Source: Neisseriaceae bacterium (GTDB lineage Bacteria; Pseudomonadota; Gammaproteobacteria; Burkholderiales; Neisseriaceae). From it: DNA of 17,335 nt. This document shows, piece by piece, positions 6,663-14,051 of this stretch (positions are counted from its first letter, which is position 1; each line of letters begins with the position of its first letter). The stretch covers positions 1-17,335 of the forward strand of contig JAFWUA010000060.1 of NCBI GenBank assembly GCA_017518785.1, read 5' to 3'. The notes beneath the pieces are model-generated. The model made no database searches and was not told the DNA's origin. It was given only the letters and a program-made list of their open reading frames with translations. The position numbers were made by a program, and so were the translations under genes.

Positions 6663-7553
6663 CTATCGTTTTACACCGTTTAAACAAGCCCAACCTTCAT
6701 CGAAGATGGGGGGATTCATATCAAACCATTCTTGATAAATTGCCATCATTTCATCGGCTTGTTCTGCTAATATGCCTGATAAAACGATATTCCCACCACT
6801 TTTAGTATGCGATGCTAAAAGTGAACCCAATAAGCGTAAGGGATTGGCAAGAATATTGGCTAATACTATGTCATAGGTTTGTTTGGCAAGTTGGTCATTA
6901 TCAGAGGTGATAAAGTTAGCATTAACTTGATTTTCTTGGGCATTAATGATTGAAGCCTCAACTGCTTGTGGGTCAATATCTACTCCATCAGCACTTAATG
7001 CACCTAATTTCATTGCTGCAATCGCTAAAATCCCTGAACCACAACCATAATCCAAAACTGTTTTTCCGGCAGACAAATTATTGTCTAACCATTGCAAACA
7101 TAGACGTGTAGTAGGGTGTGAGCCTGTGCCAAAGGCTAAACCTGGATCTAATTTGATGTTGATGGCATTATCATCTGGTGCATTATGCCATGATGGGACT
7201 ATCCATAAACGTTGTGAAATTTGAATCGGATTGAATTGGGCTTGGGTTAGGCGTACCCAATCTTGTTCCGGCAGTGTTTGAATTTGATAGTTTGGAATAT
7301 CAATGCCAATGTCGTTACATGCAAGTTTAATCATGGTATCAACATCAGTTTTTTCATCAAACAATACCAATAGTAAACTATTATCCCAAGATTGGGTGGG
7401 CTCACCAGGTTCGCCAAATATTTCTTGTTCGGCATCAGTGCCAGCGTACGCATCTTCAATTGCACAGCTTAACGCATTATGCTCCATGATGGCATCGGAC
7501 AATTGTTCCGCGTCTTGCGAAGAAAGGGTGATATGAACTTGCTGATAGCTCAT
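6663..7553 (-). CDS. prmA: ribosomal protein L11 methyltransferase
   Basis: PrmA trimethylates lysines and the N-terminus of ribosomal protein L11 using S-adenosylmethionine, in the cytoplasm. The 296-residue length is typical. The N-terminal substrate-recognition part has SYQQVHITL and DWVRLTQAQFNPI. The linker motif FGTGSHPTTR is at 141-150, the SAM-binding motif VLDYGCGSGILAIAAMKLGA at about 166-185, the acidic DIDPQAVEAS at 192-201, and the catalytic-loop motif NILANPL at 233-239. The start ATG overlaps the accC stop by four bases (ATGA), so translation is probably coupled and no strong separate ribosome-binding site is seen. Two DUS-like words lie within the gene (7064-7075 with one mismatch, 7266-7274 core only). 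The order accC-prmA is familiar from other Neisseriaceae. Confidence 0.96.
   Translation of the reverse strand: MSYQQVHITLSSQDAEQLSDAIMEHNALSCAIEDAYAGTDAEQEIFGEPGEPTQSWDNSLLLVLFDEKTDVDTMIKLACNDIGIDIPNYQIQTLPEQDWVRLTQAQFNPIQISQRLWIVPSWHNAPDDNAINIKLDPGLAFGTGSHPTTRLCLQWLDNNLSAGKTVLDYGCGSGILAIAAMKLGALSADGVDIDPQAVEASIINAQENQVNANFITSDNDQLAKQTYDIVLANILANPLRLLGSLLASHTKSGGNIVLSGILAEQADEMMAIYQEWFDMNPPIFDEGWACLNGVKR
7064..7075 (-). repeat. near-perfect DUS-like word TGTCTGCCGGAA inside prmA
   Basis: Eleven of twelve bases match AGTCTGCCGGAA, and it is followed on its own strand by AAAA. It falls in the codons for LSAGKTV, just before the SAM-binding motif. Core-only copies (CTGCCGGAA) also occur in coding sequence at 7266-7274 (prmA), 8492-8500 (accC), 10978-10986 (nodT-family gene) and 14375-14383 (obgE). 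Confidence 0.5.
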
Positions 7554-8911
7554 GATTCATTGCTTTCTTTACGTTTATTCAACCATTCTTCTAAATAGTG
7601 AATCGATACGCCACCTTGTAAGAAGTTGTGGTCAGTGAATAATTCGCGATGTAAAGGAATATTGGTTTTAATGCCTTCGATTAGAAATTCTCTCAAAGCA
7701 ACACGCATACGATCGGTGGCTTGACGGCGACAATCTCCATGTGCACAGAGCTTGGCAACTAAACTATCATAGTAAGGCGGAATACGATAGCCTTGATACA
7801 AGTGAGTATCCAAGCGAATACCTGGACCACCTGGACAGTGATAATTAGTAATTAAACCTGGACTTGGCATAAAGTTAAAAGGATCTTCGGCGTTAATCCG
7901 GCATTCAATGGCGTGTCCGCGTAGGTGAATATCTTTTTGTTCAATTGATAATGGCATGCCAGCAGCAATACGCATTTGCTCCAAGACAATATCTACCCCA
8001 CTGATTAACTCTGTAACTGGGTGTTCAACTTGCACCCGCGTATTCATCTCGATAAAGAAAAATTCGCCGTTTTCGTATAAAAATTCAAACGTGCCAGCAC
8101 CGCGATAGCCAATTCTTTTGCAAGCAGCCACACAAGCTTCGCCAATTTGTTTGCGTTGGCGTGCACTAATACCAGGTGCGGGGGCTTCTTCAATGATTTT
8201 TTGATGGCGACGTTGCATCGAACAATCGCGTTCGCCCAAATACACAGCGTTGCCAAAATTATCAGCTAATACTTGAATTTCAATATGACGCGGTTTTTGT
8301 AAAAAACGCTCCATATATACCATAGGATTACCAAAAGCGGCAGATGCTTCGGTGCGTGTGGTTTCTACGGCAGTGATTAAATCTTCTTCACGTTCAACTA
8401 CGCGCATACCACGTCCGCCACCACCACCAGATGCTTTGATAATTAAAGGATAACCTACATCACGAGCAATGCGGATAATTTCATCATAGTCTTCCGGCAG
8501 TGCTCCATCGGAACCAGGAACACAAGGCACCCCCGCTGCCATCATTTCACGTTTAGCTGAAACTTTATCACCCATTAAGCGAATGGTCTCGGCACGCGGT
8601 CCAATAAATACAAAACCAGACTGTTCCACACGTTCAGCAAAATCAGCGTTTTCCGATAAAAAACCATAACCTGGGTGAATGGCTTCTGCCCCAGTTACTT
8701 CTGCGGCAGCAATAATAGCAGGGATATTAAGATAACTTTTTGCTGATGCAGCAGGACCAATACAAACCGATTCATGAGCTAATTTTACATAAATCGCATC
8801 GCGATCAGCTTCTGAATGCACCATAACTGAACGCACACCAATTTCACGGCACGCACGCAAAACGCGTAAAGCAATTTCACCACGATTTGCTACTAAAATT
8901 TTCTTAAACAT
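7550..8911 (-). CDS. accC: acetyl-CoA carboxylase, biotin carboxylase subunit
   Basis: AccC carboxylates the biotin carried by AccB with bicarbonate and ATP, the first half-reaction of malonyl-CoA synthesis for fatty acids. The 453 residues align without gaps to the known active-site numbering of the E. coli enzyme. Visible are K116, K159, the glycine loop GGGGG at 162-166, H209, K238, E276, E288, N290, R292, E296 and R338. The start MFKKILVANRGEIA is the canonical one and has an AGGT ribosome-binding site about 8 bases upstream. The gene lies 54 bases downstream of accB and overlaps prmA by four bases. The overlapping frame at 8044-8256 is only a shadow. Nothing suggests loss of function. 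Confidence 0.98.
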   Translation of the reverse strand: MFKKILVANRGEIALRVLRACREIGVRSVMVHSEADRDAIYVKLAHESVCIGPAASAKSYLNIPAIIAAAEVTGAEAIHPGYGFLSENADFAERVEQSGFVFIGPRAETIRLMGDKVSAKREMMAAGVPCVPGSDGALPEDYDEIIRIARDVGYPLIIKASGGGGGRGMRVVEREEDLITAVETTRTEASAAFGNPMVYMERFLQKPRHIEIQVLADNFGNAVYLGERDCSMQRRHQKIIEEAPAPGISARQRKQIGEACVAACKRIGYRGAGTFEFLYENGEFFFIEMNTRVQVEHPVTELISGVDIVLEQMRIAAGMPLSIEQKDIHLRGHAIECRINAEDPFNFMPSPGLITNYHCPGGPGIRLDTHLYQGYRIPPYYDSLVAKLCAHGDCRRQATDRMRVALREFLIEGIKTNIPLHRELFTDHNFLQGGVSIHYLEEWLNKRKESNES

Positions 8912-8965
8912 AAATCACGACCTGTCCGACAAGGTTTTAGAAAATGGCTTTATTTAAAGTTAAAT

Positions 8966-9439
8966 TTACTCAATGATGAATAAAGGTTCACCAAATTCAA
9001 CTGGTTCTCCGTTATTAACTAAAATAGCGGTTACAGTACCGGACATATCGGCTTCGATTTCATTCATTAGCTTCATCGCTTCAATAATACACAAAGTATC
9101 GCCAGCACTAACTTTTTGTCCAACTTCAACAAAGGCAGGAGATGCAGGGCTTGGGGAACGGTAGAAAGTTCCAACCATAGGTGATGTCATGGTGTGTCCT
9201 TTGATATTTTCTGTTGGAGTACTTTCGCTTGCTACATTACTGCTAACATTAGTTGGAGCAGTTGCAACAGCAGCCATTGGGGCAGGTGCAATGTTGTAAG
9301 ACATTGGTGCTACTGCTGTTGGTACGCTTTCACGCGTGCGAGTAATGCGAACTTTTTCCTCGCCTTCGGTAACTTCAATTTCGGCGATATCAGACTCTTC
9401 CACCAAGTCGATGAGTTTTTTGAGTTTACGTAAATCCAT
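8966..9439 (-). CDS. accB: acetyl-CoA carboxylase, biotin carboxyl carrier protein
   Basis: AccB carries biotin between the carboxylase (AccC) and the transferase (AccA/AccD, not in this window). The 157 residues have the usual three parts. The N-terminal helix region is MDLRKLKKLIDLVEESDI. A flexible Ala/Pro/Thr-rich linker spans about 38-82 (repeated APAPMAAVATAPT type). The C-terminal biotinyl domain starts at about 84 with SPMVGTFYRSPSP, the thumb. The biotin-accepting lysine is K123 in EAMKLMNEI. An AAAGGGT ribosome-binding site precedes the ATG. It follows aroQ by 28 bases and precedes accC by 54, so the three are almost certainly co-transcribed. Confidence 0.97.
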   Translation of the reverse strand: MDLRKLKKLIDLVEESDIAEIEVTEGEEKVRITRTRESVPTAVAPMSYNIAPAPMAAVATAPTNVSSNVASESTPTENIKGHTMTSPMVGTFYRSPSPASPAFVEVGQKVSAGDTLCIIEAMKLMNEIEADMSGTVTAILVNNGEPVEFGEPLFIIE

Positions 9440-9467
9440 TTGTTTAGACCCTTTTCAATGAAGTAAT

Positions 9468-9917
9468 TTATTGATTTTTTGTTTGATAGTTTGCAGCATA
9501 ATCCAATGCAGCGATATAACCCATTGTACCTAAGCCGGCAATAACACCACAGGCAATATCAGAAAGATAAGAGTGCTGTCTAAATGATTCTCGTGCATGT
9601 ACATTGGAAATATGTACCTCTACAAAAGGTAAAGCAACGCCTGCTAATGCGTCTCGTATGGCAACACTGGTATGAGTGAAAGCACCTGGATTGATGATGA
9701 TAAAATCTGTACCATCATTTCGTGCTGCATGAATACGGTCAATTAAGATGTGTTCAGCATTACTTTGGAGAAAGTCGATGTTGATGGCAAGTCGTTCAGC
9801 ACGCTGACGCAACAGTGCTTCAACATCAGATAAAGTAGTAGAACCATATATTTCAGGTTCACGAGTTCCTAATAAATTTAAATTTGGACCGTTGATAATT
9901 AGCACTGATGCAGACAT
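9468..9917 (-). CDS. aroQ: type II 3-dehydroquinate dehydratase
   Basis: This enzyme converts 3-dehydroquinate to 3-dehydroshikimate, step three of the shikimate pathway to aromatic amino acids. The 149-residue length is that of the type II dodecameric form. Family motifs are present: NGPNLNLLGTREPEIYG (9-25) with catalytic Y24, and INPGAFTHTSVAIRDAL (75-91) with substrate-binding N77. EVHISN (100-105) carries the catalytic H102, and HARESFRQHSYLS is followed by GVIAGLG. It is the first gene of the aroQ-accB-accC-prmA unit. Its ribosome-binding site is weak (GAAG about 7 bases from the ATG). The upstream region holds AT-rich DNA but no promoter I can name with confidence. Confidence 0.97.
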   Translation of the reverse strand: MSASVLIINGPNLNLLGTREPEIYGSTTLSDVEALLRQRAERLAINIDFLQSNAEHILIDRIHAARNDGTDFIIINPGAFTHTSVAIRDALAGVALPFVEVHISNVHARESFRQHSYLSDIACGVIAGLGTMGYIAALDYAANYQTKNQ

Positions 9918-10025
9918 TTTTTGCTTCGATATGTAGATAAGATTTGCTATTTTCCGGCAAAATGTAGGTAAATGTCCAGAAAATTATTTTTTGCGTCCCA
10001 ATGAAAATATGAAAAAATGTGGTTT

Positions 10026-10060
10026 TTATATATATAACTTATTGTATTTTATATATATAT
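10026..10060. repeat. AT-only inverted repeat
   Basis: TTATATATATAA near 10026-10037 and TTTATATATATAT near 10048-10060 can pair around ACTTATTGTA. It lies about 110-140 bases upstream of the aroQ start. It could be a promoter-region melting element or a cruciform; no assignment is possible. Confidence 0.4.
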
Positions 10061-10268
10061 GTAATGGGCAAATAATTTATGGTTTGAAAAAAATTTTGAG
10101 TTTTATTTGATAATCGTAGCTTATTACAAGAGTGAAACTCCTGCAAAAATAGCGTTTGTGGCATATTTCTTCGTTTAGCTTATGCTCGAAATCGCGTATC
10201 ACTATTGGTTATGTATTAGATTTAAGGTGCTATTACAACTTTGAACTCATCTTGCATTTGCTAATTTT

Positions 10269-10399
10269 GAGACTCCTGCAAAACTCGATTTTTTCTATTA
10301 CTCGTCATTTTGAGCGTAGCGAAGAATCTTTATAAACAATAAGTTAGATTCTTCATTTCACTTCGTGAAATTCAGAATGACGAGTTTTGCAGGGGTCTC
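10269..10399 (+). mobile_element. 131-bp MITE-like inverted-repeat element, copy 1
   Basis: The ends GAGACTCCTGCAAAACTCG and CGAGTTTTGCAGGGGTCTC form a 19-bp terminal inverted repeat with one mismatch. Inside are further nested repeats: CTCGTCATT with AATGACGAG, GAAGAATCT with AGATTCTTC, and a small hairpin TTTCAC-TTC-GTGAAA. No coding capacity. It is flanked on both sides by ATTTT, consistent with a 5-bp target duplication. The inner motif (CATTYTGAGCGTAGCGAAGAATCT) resembles widespread REP-type repeats. Copy 2, at 12065-12195, has 127 of 131 identical bases in the same orientation. Confidence 0.75.
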
Positions 10400-10432
10400 A
10401 TTTTGCATGAGGTTTTGCGTAGAAATAAATTT

Positions 10433-10444
10433 TTCCGGCAGACT
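10433..10444 (-). repeat. DUS-like word AGTCTGCCGGAA
   Basis: Perfect copy, intergenic, followed by AAAA on its own strand. Confidence 0.7.
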
Positions 10445-10577
10445 TAAACTTTTGCAAAACTCGTCATTCGTAAATTTGTAATAGGAAAAAGAAGAATATA
10501 ATTGCTTGTTAAGTAAAAAGATTTGCAACGAAGTTTAGAATAACTAATGAGAAAAAAGTGAATTTTGCAAAGATTTC

Positions 10578-10589
10578 AGTCTGCCGGAA
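10578..10589 (+). repeat. DUS-like word AGTCTGCCGGAA
   Basis: Perfect copy about 90 bases upstream of the nodT-family start, close to the presumed promoter. Confidence 0.7.
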
Positions 10590-10637
10590 ATAATATAATC
10601 AATAGGTTAATTAAGCTATTATTAATTTTGTTTGGGA

Positions 10638-10643
10638 TATAAT
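10638..10643 (+). promoter_or_regulatory. -10 element (TATAAT) upstream of the nodT-family gene
   Basis: A perfect TATAAT lies 35 bases before the ATG. The expected -35 position (about 10615-10620, GCTATT) is a poor match, so this promoter may need an activator or may not be the one used. Confidence 0.4.
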
Positions 10644-10678
10644 CGTGGCTTTTAAGCTTTTTAATAAAGGAAAAATTT

Positions 10679-12058
10679 ATGCGTTTATCTGTTTTATCGA
10701 TTGCTCTTTTATTGTCTGCATGTGCAGCTATTCCAGATGCACCAAGTGATATAGCAGGTATAGCATTGCCAGAGCAATGGCAAATGGTTGAGAGAAAGGA
10801 TACTGCTCAAATCTTACCTGCTCGCTGGTGGGAAGTTTTTGGTGATGATAATTTATCAAATCTGATTAATCAGGCTTTGGAGCATAATAGTAGCTTGGAA
10901 AAAGCAACATATAATTTGCAACAATCTTTATTGCAATTAGATATGGCAACTGCGGATATGTTACCTTCTGTTTCTGCTTCCGGCAGTGTTAGTGCTCGCA
11001 AACCGTTGGATAGTTCTAATCAATCATGGACTAAATCATATTCTTCAAGTGCAAATGTTTCATTTCAGTTGGATTTATTTGGCAAACTGTTAAAAATGCA
11101 TGATGTACGCAAATGGTTGGCACAAGCATCAGCAGAAGATAAACAGCAAGTAGCAATTGCAGTTACTACACAAGTTGCTGATTTGTATTGGCAGTTAGGT
11201 AGTTTGAATCAGAAAATTGCCTTATCACAAAAAAATTTAGCAAGCTCTGAAAAACAATTAGAATTTATCCATCTTAAATACAAATTTGGTGCTTTGGCAC
11301 AAATGGACGTATTAAGTAGTGAACAGGATTTTCGCCAACAACAAAATTCATTAAATTCATTACAACTGCGTGCAACTCAATTGCGGCATGCCTTATCAGT
11401 GTTAATAGGTAAGATGCCACAAGCTCAATTATATGAACCGATGAGTCTGCCGGAAAAGTTTTATATACCTGATTTATCAGTAAATTTACCAGCAGAAGTG
11501 TTGGATAATCGTCCTGATATTCGTGCATCACGTATGCGTTTAATGTCGGATATGGCAAATGTTAGTGTAAAGGTGAGAGATTTTTTTCCAAGTATAGATT
11601 TGGGAGCAGGAGTTGCTATGGGCGGAAGCGAATTAGCAAAAATTTTGTCTGACCCTGTTGGTTCATTATCATTGCGTTTAGGTTTGCCAATTTTAAATAT
11701 GCCTGACAATATTTTGAATTTAAAAGTTTCACAGCTTCAATATCGTTCTGATTTAGCTGATTATCGCAATAAGCTCTACACAGCATTATCCGAAGTTGAA
11801 GATTCTTATGCTCAATACAATCAATTAAATAAACAACATGCACTGATGTCAGAAAATTTGATTGCAGCACGTAAGTTAGAACGTATGAGAGAAGTGCGTT
11901 ACGAAAATGGTGCTGATGATTTAGATAAACTACTATCTGCACAAAAAAATACCAGAACAATTGAACAAAATGTAATTGATACTGAACTGTCTTTGTATCA
12001 AAATTTTTTGGCAAGATACACTGCTTTGGGTGGTGGAGATGTGTTAGATAAGCAATAG
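10679..12058 (+). CDS. NodT/OprM-family outer-membrane efflux lipoprotein
   Basis: The product is a TolC-like outer-membrane channel subunit that serves tripartite drug or metabolite exporters. The 459-residue protein starts with a lipoprotein signal MRLSVLSIALLLSAC, lipid-modified at C15. Next comes ARWWEVFGDDNLSNLINQALEHNSSLEKA, the typical NodT-family beginning. Two outer-membrane efflux repeats follow, with SYSSSANVSFQLDLFGK and RPDIRASRMRLMSDMANVSVKVRDFFPSIDLGAG as landmarks. The end AALGGG-type motif reads ARYTALGGGDVLD. The ribosome-binding site AAAGGA is 8 bases from the ATG. No membrane-fusion protein or inner-membrane pump gene lies nearby, so the partner is encoded elsewhere. A perfect DUS-like word (11444-11455) encodes SLPEK within it, and a core copy lies at 10978. 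Two 131-bp elements bracket the gene, one starting 6 bases after its stop. Confidence 0.92.
   Translation: MRLSVLSIALLLSACAAIPDAPSDIAGIALPEQWQMVERKDTAQILPARWWEVFGDDNLSNLINQALEHNSSLEKATYNLQQSLLQLDMATADMLPSVSASGSVSARKPLDSSNQSWTKSYSSSANVSFQLDLFGKLLKMHDVRKWLAQASAEDKQQVAIAVTTQVADLYWQLGSLNQKIALSQKNLASSEKQLEFIHLKYKFGALAQMDVLSSEQDFRQQQNSLNSLQLRATQLRHALSVLIGKMPQAQLYEPMSLPEKFYIPDLSVNLPAEVLDNRPDIRASRMRLMSDMANVSVKVRDFFPSIDLGAGVAMGGSELAKILSDPVGSLSLRLGLPILNMPDNILNLKVSQLQYRSDLADYRNKLYTALSEVEDSYAQYNQLNKQHALMSENLIAARKLERMREVRYENGADDLDKLLSAQKNTRTIEQNVIDTELSLYQNFLARYTALGGGDVLDKQ
11444..11455 (+). repeat. DUS-like word AGTCTGCCGGAA inside the nodT-family gene
   Basis: Perfect copy in coding sequence, encoding SLPE of MSLPEKF. 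Confidence 0.7.
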
Positions 12059-12064
12059 ATTATG

Positions 12065-12195
12065 GAGACTCCTGCAAAACTCGTTTTTTTCTATTACTCG
12101 TCATTCTGAGCGTAGCGAAGAATCTTTATAAACAATAAGTTAGATTCTTCATTTCACTTCGTGAAATTCAGAATGACGAGTTTTGCAGTAGTCTC
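12065..12195 (+). mobile_element. 131-bp MITE-like inverted-repeat element, copy 2
   Basis: Same orientation and length as copy 1, with four base differences. The terminal repeats are GAGACTCCTGCAAAACTCG and CGAGTTTTGCAGTAGTCTC. In this copy CTCGTCATTCTGA and TCAGAATGACGAG are perfectly complementary. TATG flanks both ends, a possible 4-bp target duplication. It begins 6 bases after the nodT-family stop codon, so it lies in the 3' untranslated part of that transcript and would fold into a long hairpin there. Confidence 0.75.
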
Positions 12196-12225
12196 TATGG
12201 TTTCTCGAAATTTATAAACACAACA

Positions 12226-12253
12226 AAAAGCGGTTTTTTTATAAACCGCTTTT
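12226..12253. terminator. bidirectional Rho-independent terminator
   Basis: AAAAGCGGTTT (12226-12236) pairs with AAACCGCTTTT (12243-12253), an 11-bp perfect stem with a 6-base loop. A-rich and T-rich ends on both sides give a U-tract in either direction. It lies between the convergent nodT-family gene and the small helix-turn-helix gene and can serve both. Confidence 0.85.
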
Positions 12254-12279
12254 GTGATGCTTGAAGAGAATAAATATTT

Positions 12280-12291
12280 TTCCGGCAGACT
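12280..12291 (-). repeat. DUS-like word AGTCTGCCGGAA
   Basis: Perfect copy 4 bases after the stop of the helix-turn-helix gene, followed by AAAA on its own strand. Confidence 0.7.
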
Positions 12292-12295
12292 ATCT

Positions 12296-12493
12296 TTATA
12301 TAAAATCTTTATATTTATTAAATAGATAGTCTCTGTTGGCCTGTTTAATATCTTCAATAGTTAGGTTTTCAGCCCTCAATGGAGTAGCTCTTTTCCCATG
12401 CATATACAAAGTAACAGCAGAGAGAGATACTCCAAGTAAATTCGCAACGATTTGTTGATTGATAGCGTATTTTCTAATGGTGTAAATGTCCAT
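12296..12493 (-). CDS. small helix-turn-helix DNA-binding protein (Cro/YdaS-like)
   Basis: A 65-residue protein. Residues 13-34 (QQIVANLLGVSLSAVTLYMHGK) match the pattern of a Cro/CI-type helix-turn-helix: a first helix with Q..VA..LGVS, then a recognition helix SAVTLYMHGKR, as in YdaS-like phage regulators. The tail is a short charged helix. An AAGGAAG ribosome-binding site sits 6 bases before the ATG. No phage or toxin gene lies next to it, so it may be a solitary remnant of a phage or an antitoxin-like regulator. An imperfect inverted repeat (CCTA-N8-TAGG, 12515-12530) just upstream could be its own operator. The function is inferred from the motif only. Confidence 0.65.
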   Translation of the reverse strand: MDIYTIRKYAINQQIVANLLGVSLSAVTLYMHGKRATPLRAENLTIEDIKQANRDYLFNKYKDFI

Positions 12494-12628
12494 AATGCTT
12501 CCTTATTAATTAATCCTATTGAATATTAGGTTTATTTATCAAGTAAATCACACTTGTCTAATTATAGCTTAATAAAATTATTTTTTTTATGAATTTTCAT
12601 TTGCAAGATAACTAAACCTTTTAATGAG

Positions 12629-13375
12629 TTAATCTAATAACGTTTCCATCAAGTCAATCATAAATTCTGCATCATCGATAGTCAGTTCTTCAAAACCTTC
12701 TGGCATATTAAGCTCATTTAAAACTTTTTTACCTGAATTATGATTCTTCATATCGATAATGGTTTTTTGAATATTAGGCAACAATTGTTGTTGTGATGGG
12801 TGCATTAAAAATACATGGGTAATATCGCGAATATGGCTTTCAATCAAAACTGTCATTTGATTTTTGGTTAATTCAGATAATGAATGAAAAGAACTTGCCA
12901 CAAAAAATGCCGCATCTACCTCACCGTGTATGGCAGTACGTGCCGCTGCTTGGAAAGATGGAACTTCTACCCATTTTAAATCTTTTTCTGTTAAGTTAGC
13001 AGCTTCCAATAGACGCAAACCAATCAATTTAACATCGTGATTATTAGTAATCGCGATTTTCATTCCAGCTTTTAAGTCGGTTATTTTTTTCATGCCAGAT
13101 GACGAACCGGTAGCAATTACCATTTCATCAGGATTTTTAACAGGTTTCACCACCGGCAGATAGTTTTTATCGCGGATTAGAGATGCCGCATAAAATGGAT
13201 TAGCATAAATTATGTCCACTTGATGTTGTTCGAACATTTGTTGTTGTTCTTCTGCTGAATGCGGAGCTAATAGGTGAATCTGATTTTTACAATGACGTTG
13301 CAAAATCACATTGAAAATATGCCAGCCACCAAAGTGTTCAGGTGGAAAATCTGGTGCAATCAATATATTAGGCAT
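12629..13375 (-). CDS. PhnD-like (phosphonate-type) substrate-binding protein without a signal peptide
   Basis: 248 residues with the fold pattern of type II periplasmic binding proteins of the PhnD class. Landmarks are ILIAPDFPPEHF, QHQVDIIYANPFYAASLI (about 51-67, the VD.ayl.P...A motif), VIATGSSSGMKKITDLKAGMKIAI (the SG...l.DLkGk motif), and VPSFQAAARTAIHGEVDAAFF (the ...al..GevDaa motif). Unlike transporter subunits it begins MPNILIAP with no signal peptide or lipobox, so it should stay in the cytoplasm. No permease or ATPase gene is adjacent. It follows the PAS-domain gene by 42 bases on the same strand. I infer that it is a ligand- or cofactor-sensing partner of that protein rather than a transport component. 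The ligand is unknown. Confidence 0.75.
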   Translation of the reverse strand: MPNILIAPDFPPEHFGGWHIFNVILQRHCKNQIHLLAPHSAEEQQQMFEQHQVDIIYANPFYAASLIRDKNYLPVVKPVKNPDEMVIATGSSSGMKKITDLKAGMKIAITNNHDVKLIGLRLLEAANLTEKDLKWVEVPSFQAAARTAIHGEVDAAFFVASSFHSLSELTKNQMTVLIESHIRDITHVFLMHPSQQQLLPNIQKTIIDMKNHNSGKKVLNELNMPEGFEELTIDDAEFMIDLMETLLD

Positions 13376-13417
13376 ACCTGTATCCCATTTAATTGTCTAA
13401 TATTGTTAATTAGTTGA

Positions 13418-13999
13418 TTATTCTTTCGCTTTTAATTGTTTGTACAATTCTTGCATTTCTTCGATTTTTTCACGAGATGGCTGACGGCGAACTGATGTGT
13501 AACCCACAATTTTGCCACCACGAACATTTGGAATAATCGTGGCATAAACCCAATAAAATCCACCATCTTTGCGTAGATTTTTTACATAACCGTGCCATTT
13601 TTTGCCTGCTTGAACATCGTCCCATAAACCTTTGAAAGCAACTTTGGGTAAATCAGGGTGGCGTAAAATACTGTGTGGTACTCCAATTAAATCTTCTCTG
13701 TCCCAGCCTGACATATGCACGAAAGCCTCGTTGGCATGAGTGATAATGCCTTTAAGATCAGTGCGTGAAACAATCAAATATCCTTCTGGGAAAAGAGTTT
13801 CTTCATCGGTGGTATACACAGTACGAGTGGTGCCATCGTGATATTTTAGAGTGTGCTCAATATGGGGTATTTTAGGTGTGGGCATTTGAGGAACATCACG
13901 TACAACGTTGCTTTTCCCTTTTGCCTTGCTCAAATTGTCTAACCTGTCCAATAGCCCCATGCTTTGTGTAGGGGTGTTTTCTTTGTTATCTGTAACCAT
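13418..13999 (-). CDS. Aer-type PAS-domain protein without an output domain
   Basis: 193 residues. A polar N-terminal part of about 70 residues is followed by one PAS domain (about 75-172) that closely resembles the FAD-binding PAS of the aerotaxis receptor Aer. Visible are TDLKGIITHANEAFVHMSGW, ILRHPDLPKVAFKGLW, WHGYVKNLRKDGGFYWV and GYTSVR. Residues equivalent to Aer's FAD-contacting N34, R57, H58, D60 and W70 appear as N90, R113, H114, D116 and W126. A short helix ends the protein. The membrane anchor, HAMP and methyl-accepting parts of Aer are absent, and there is no kinase, GGDEF or DNA-binding domain. It is probably a soluble redox or oxygen sensor acting through a partner, plausibly the PhnD-like protein next door. 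The ribosome-binding site is weak. A 16-bp palindrome lies 53 bases upstream. Confidence 0.85.
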   Translation of the reverse strand: MVTDNKENTPTQSMGLLDRLDNLSKAKGKSNVVRDVPQMPTPKIPHIEHTLKYHDGTTRTVYTTDEETLFPEGYLIVSRTDLKGIITHANEAFVHMSGWDREDLIGVPHSILRHPDLPKVAFKGLWDDVQAGKKWHGYVKNLRKDGGFYWVYATIIPNVRGGKIVGYTSVRRQPSREKIEEMQELYKQLKAKE

Positions 14000-14051
14000 G
14001 TTGTTAAGAGTGTGTTGTGATTAGTTTTAATTGTGATTATTATTTAATATT

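Larger units (their letters stand above)
9918..10678. other. 761-bp non-coding, repeat-rich divergent region between aroQ and the nodT-family gene
   Basis: No gene is visible. In order it holds a degraded DUS-like word (TTGCCGGAA, about 9952), an AT-rich inverted repeat (about 10026-10060), a fragment of the 131-bp element's end (10134-10148), the full 131-bp element (10269-10399), a DUS-like word (10433-10444), a second element fragment (about 10446-10462), another DUS-like word (10578-10589) and a TATAAT box (10638-10643) before the nodT-family gene. Confidence 0.7.

Noticed and set aside
11274..12014. Minus-strand frames within the nodT-family gene
   Set aside because: They overlap a well-supported lipoprotein gene with signal peptide and both efflux repeats. 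No motifs of their own.
10269..12195. Repeated words as a possible CRISPR array
   Set aside because: Only two large copies separated by a gene, plus scattered 12-mers in both orientations. There is no regular repeat-spacer spacing and no cas gene.
10269..12195. Composite transposon carrying the nodT-family gene
   Set aside because: The flanking elements have no transposase and each shows its own short flanking duplication, so they probably inserted separately.
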